Assembly (NCBI RefSeq): GCF_004348425.1
Contig: NZ_SMKK01000003.1
Coordinates: 1-64,000 of the forward strand
Direction: 5' to 3'
Length of the DNA: 64,000 nucleotides
DNA from: Actinomadura sp. 7K507
Lineage (GTDB): Bacteria; Actinomycetota; Actinomycetes; Streptosporangiales; Streptosporangiaceae
Shown here: in pieces, positions 62,115 to 64,000 of the stretch
How the letters are laid out: the number at the start of each line of letters is the position of its first letter
Position numbering within the stretch: the stretch's first letter is position 1
The notes under the pieces: model-generated
What the model saw: the letters and a program-made list of their open reading frames with translations, nothing else
Databases searched by the model: none
Told to the model about the DNA's origin: nothing
Translations under genes and position numbers: made by a program

Positions 62115-63415
62115 AACCCGGACTGCGCGTGGCGCTCCTCGGATGCGGCGTGGTCGGCACGGAGGTGGTCCGGCTGCTGAGCGAGCAGGCGGACGATCTG
62201 GCCGCGCGTGTGGGGGCGCCGCTGGAGGTGGCGGGGATCGCGGTGCGGCGGCCCGACCGGGTGCGGGAGGGCGTCGCCGCGGAGCTGCTGACGACCGACG
62301 CGCAGGCCCTGGTGACCAGGGACGACGTCGACATCGTCATCGAGGTGATCGGCGGTATCGAACCGGCCAGGACGCTGATGCTGGAGGCGATGAAGGCCGG
62401 GAAGTCGGTCATCACCGCGAACAAGGCGCTGCTGGCCGAGGACGGGGCGACGCTGTTCGCGGCGGCGCGGGAGTACGGCGCCGACCTGTACTACGAGGCG
62501 TCCGTGGCGGGGGCGATCCCGTTGCTCCGGCCGCTGCGGGAGTCCCTCGTCGGTGACCACGTGCACCGGGTGCTGGGCATCGTGAACGGCACCACGAACT
62601 ACGTCCTCGACCAGATGGACACGAACGGCGCAGGGTTTAACGACGCGTTGGAAGAGGCGCAGTCGCTGGGCTATGCGGAGGCGGACCCGACGGCCGATGT
62701 CGAGGGGTTCGACGCCGCGGCCAAGGCGGCGATTCTGGCGCAGCTCGCTTTCCACACTCCGGTGACGGCCGCGGACGTCCACCGTGAGGGCATCACCGAG
62801 GTGAGTGCCGCCGATGTGGCGGGCGCCCAGGGAATGGACTGCGTGGTCAAGCTTCTGGCCATCTGCGAGCGGATTCCTTCGGAGGACGGCCGGAACGGCC
62901 GTGGGGTATCGGTTCGCGTGTATCCGGCGATGATTCCCCGGTCGCATCCTCTGGCGAGTGTCCGCGAGGCGTACAACGCGGTGTTCGTGGAGGCGGAGTC
63001 GGCCGGTTCGCTGATGTTCTACGGCGCGGGTGCCGGCGGCGCCCCGACGGCGTCCGCGATCCTCGGTGACCTGGTCGCGGTGGCGCGGAATGTGGCCGGC
63101 GGTACACCTGGACCGGTCGAGGTCACTTATGCCAAGCTCCCCGTACTTCCGATGGGCGAGACGGTCACGCGCTACTACATCCAGGTGGACGTGACCGACG
63201 AGGCCGGTGTTCTCGCCACGGTCGCCGAGGAGTTCGCCAGGCACGGCGTCTCGATTCAGGCGGTGCGGCAGGTCGGGCTTGGCGAGGAGGCACAGCTGGT
63301 CGTCGTGACGCACCGGGCACCGGACGCGGCGCTGGCGGCGACGGTGGAGGGGCTTCGCGGGCTCGACATCGTCCGCGAAGTGGCGAGTGTCATGCGCGTC
63401 GAAGGCGACGAGTGA
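62111..63415 (+). CDS. hom: Homoserine dehydrogenase
   Basis: A 434-residue enzyme. NAD(P)-binding [20 protein letters not shown] at the N-terminus, catalytic-domain motifs [14 protein letters not shown] and [36 protein letters not shown], and a C-terminal ACT domain ([20 protein letters not shown], then [11 protein letters not shown]) for threonine feedback. It reduces aspartate semialdehyde to homoserine in threonine and methionine synthesis. The GTG start overlaps the lysA stop. thrC follows after 76 nt. Confidence 0.97.
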   Translation: MKPGLRVALLGCGVVGTEVVRLLSEQADDLAARVGAPLEVAGIAVRRPDRVREGVAAELLTTDAQALVTRDDVDIVIEVIGGIEPARTLMLEAMKAGKSVITANKALLAEDGATLFAAAREYGADLYYEASVAGAIPLLRPLRESLVGDHVHRVLGIVNGTTNYVLDQMDTNGAGFNDALEEAQSLGYAEADPTADVEGFDAAAKAAILAQLAFHTPVTAADVHREGITEVSAADVAGAQGMDCVVKLLAICERIPSEDGRNGRGVSVRVYPAMIPRSHPLASVREAYNAVFVEAESAGSLMFYGAGAGGAPTASAILGDLVAVARNVAGGTPGPVEVTYAKLPVLPMGETVTRYYIQVDVTDEAGVLATVAEEFARHGVSIQAVRQVGLGEEAQLVVVTHRAPDAALAATVEGLRGLDIVREVASVMRVEGDE

Positions 63416-63491
63416 GTGTGAGTCTCCGGGAACGATTCACGTTCGACCGATAGAATCCGGTCAACATCGCAGGTCATCCGAGGAGACCGAC

Positions 63492-64000
63492 TTGAACGCG
63501 ACCGCCCGCGCGTGGCGTGGCCTTATCGAGGAATACCGCGACCGGCTTCCGGTGACGGACGCGACGCCGGTCGTCACGCTGCTGGAGGGCGGCACCCCGC
63601 TGGTACCCGCCGGCCGGCTGTCCCAGCTGACCGGCTGCGAGGTGTCCCTCAAGGTCGAGGGCGCCAACCCGACGGGGTCGTTCAAGGACCGCGGCATGAC
63701 GATGGCGATCAGCAAGGCCGCCGAGGAGGGCGCCAAGGCGGTGATCTGCGCCTCGACGGGCAACACCTCGGCGTCCGCCGCCGCGTACGCGGTGCGTGCG
63801 GGGATGACCTGCGCGGTCCTCGTCCCCAACGGCAAGATCGCGATGGGGAAGCTGGCCCAGGCGCTGGTGCACGGGGCGCGGCTGCTCCAGGTGGACGGCA
63901 ACTTCGACGACTGCCTCGAACTGGCGCAGAAACTGTCGGTCGACTATCCGGTGGCCCTCGTCAACTCGGTCAACAAGTACCGGCTGCTCGGCCAGAAGAC
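63492..64000 (+). CDS. thrC: Threonine synthase (5' part; cut by the window end)
   Basis: The first 169 residues of a PLP-dependent threonine synthase. TTLEGGTP-like [17 protein letters not shown] is followed by [20 protein letters not shown], with the PLP lysine at residue 65, and then [20 protein letters not shown]. It converts O-phosphohomoserine to threonine. The TTG start is chosen from AGGAG 6 nt upstream. A -10-like TAGAAT (63451-63456) in the gap after hom may give it its own transcript. The reading frame is open at 64000. Confidence 0.96.
   Translation, partial: MNATARAWRGLIEEYRDRLPVTDATPVVTLLEGGTPLVPAGRLSQLTGCEVSLKVEGANPTGSFKDRGMTMAISKAAEEGAKAVICASTGNTSASAAAYAVRAGMTCAVLVPNGKIAMGKLAQALVHGARLLQVDGNFDDCLELAQKLSVDYPVALVNSVNKYRLLGQK

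Overview
The window is very GC-rich actinomycete chromosome. Its gene families point to the order Streptosporangiales, probably an Actinomadura-like genus of Thermomonosporaceae. They include two SAV_2177/DUF574 methyltransferases, a DUF5753 XRE regulator, a Cvn 'conservon' with P450s, LuxR-LAL and AfsR/SARP-type giant regulators, a compact hopanoid operon, frequent GTG/TTG starts and ATGA/GTGA stop-start overlaps. The genus is inference from gene content; there is no rRNA. One tRNA-Arg(CCG) is present.

Layout. 0-3 kb: a minus-strand operon (imine-reductase-like oxidoreductase, F420/Ddn-type protein, MerR regulator, MOSC protein) driven by a MerR-type promoter with a 19-bp spacer. 3-10.3 kb: a surface von Willebrand A protein, two tandem SRPBCC proteins and a LuxR-LAL regulator whose Walker A lysine is gone. 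10.6-19.1 kb: a PucR-type regulator, a secreted type-I cutinase/PET-hydrolase homologue, a histidine kinase carrying a degenerate duplicate of itself, its convergent response regulator, and a MacB/FtsX-like ABC exporter. 19.2-26.5 kb: a DUF6183-like gene, then a minus-strand catabolic operon (two SDRs, ureohydrolase, NodB-type deacetylase, APC permease) opposite a PucR activator. 26.8-36.9 kb: a DUF574 methyltransferase, an XRE/DUF5753 regulator and the hopanoid operon hpnC-hpnD-hpnE-FPP synthase-shc-hpnH, followed 12-51 bp later (depending on the start codon) by a second DUF574 methyltransferase and an intrinsic terminator. 37-39.8 kb: a secreted GH31 sulfoquinovosidase and a DUF2267 protein.

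39.8-48.1 kb is the most unusual stretch. A Tat-exported bicovalent flavin oxidase is translationally coupled to an animal-type haem peroxidase. Diverging from it is an MNIO (DUF692) RiPP-like cluster: a 201-residue protein with ten cysteines and a repeated HVCxGxNxC motif, the MNIO enzyme, and a DUF2063 partner that looks C-terminally truncated. An intact tnpB RNA-guided nuclease element lies directly behind the partner and is followed by a gene relic. A SAM methyltransferase comes next, overlapping tail-to-tail a SARP/AfsR regulator that ends in eight heptad repeats.

51.5-57.4 kb: a Cvn conservon (sensor ATPase, roadblock, DUF742, GTPase, CYP157-like P450 lacking ExxR) with a second, convergent P450. 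57.7-59.4 kb: a MarR regulator and divergent alpha/beta hydrolase with two TTACATGTAA operators, then a small relic-like ORF. 59.4-64 kb: tRNA-Arg(CCG), a single-domain response regulator, an ArgS-derived protein without a catalytic core, then lysA-hom-thrC (thrC is cut by the window end), which make diaminopimelate-derived lysine and threonine.
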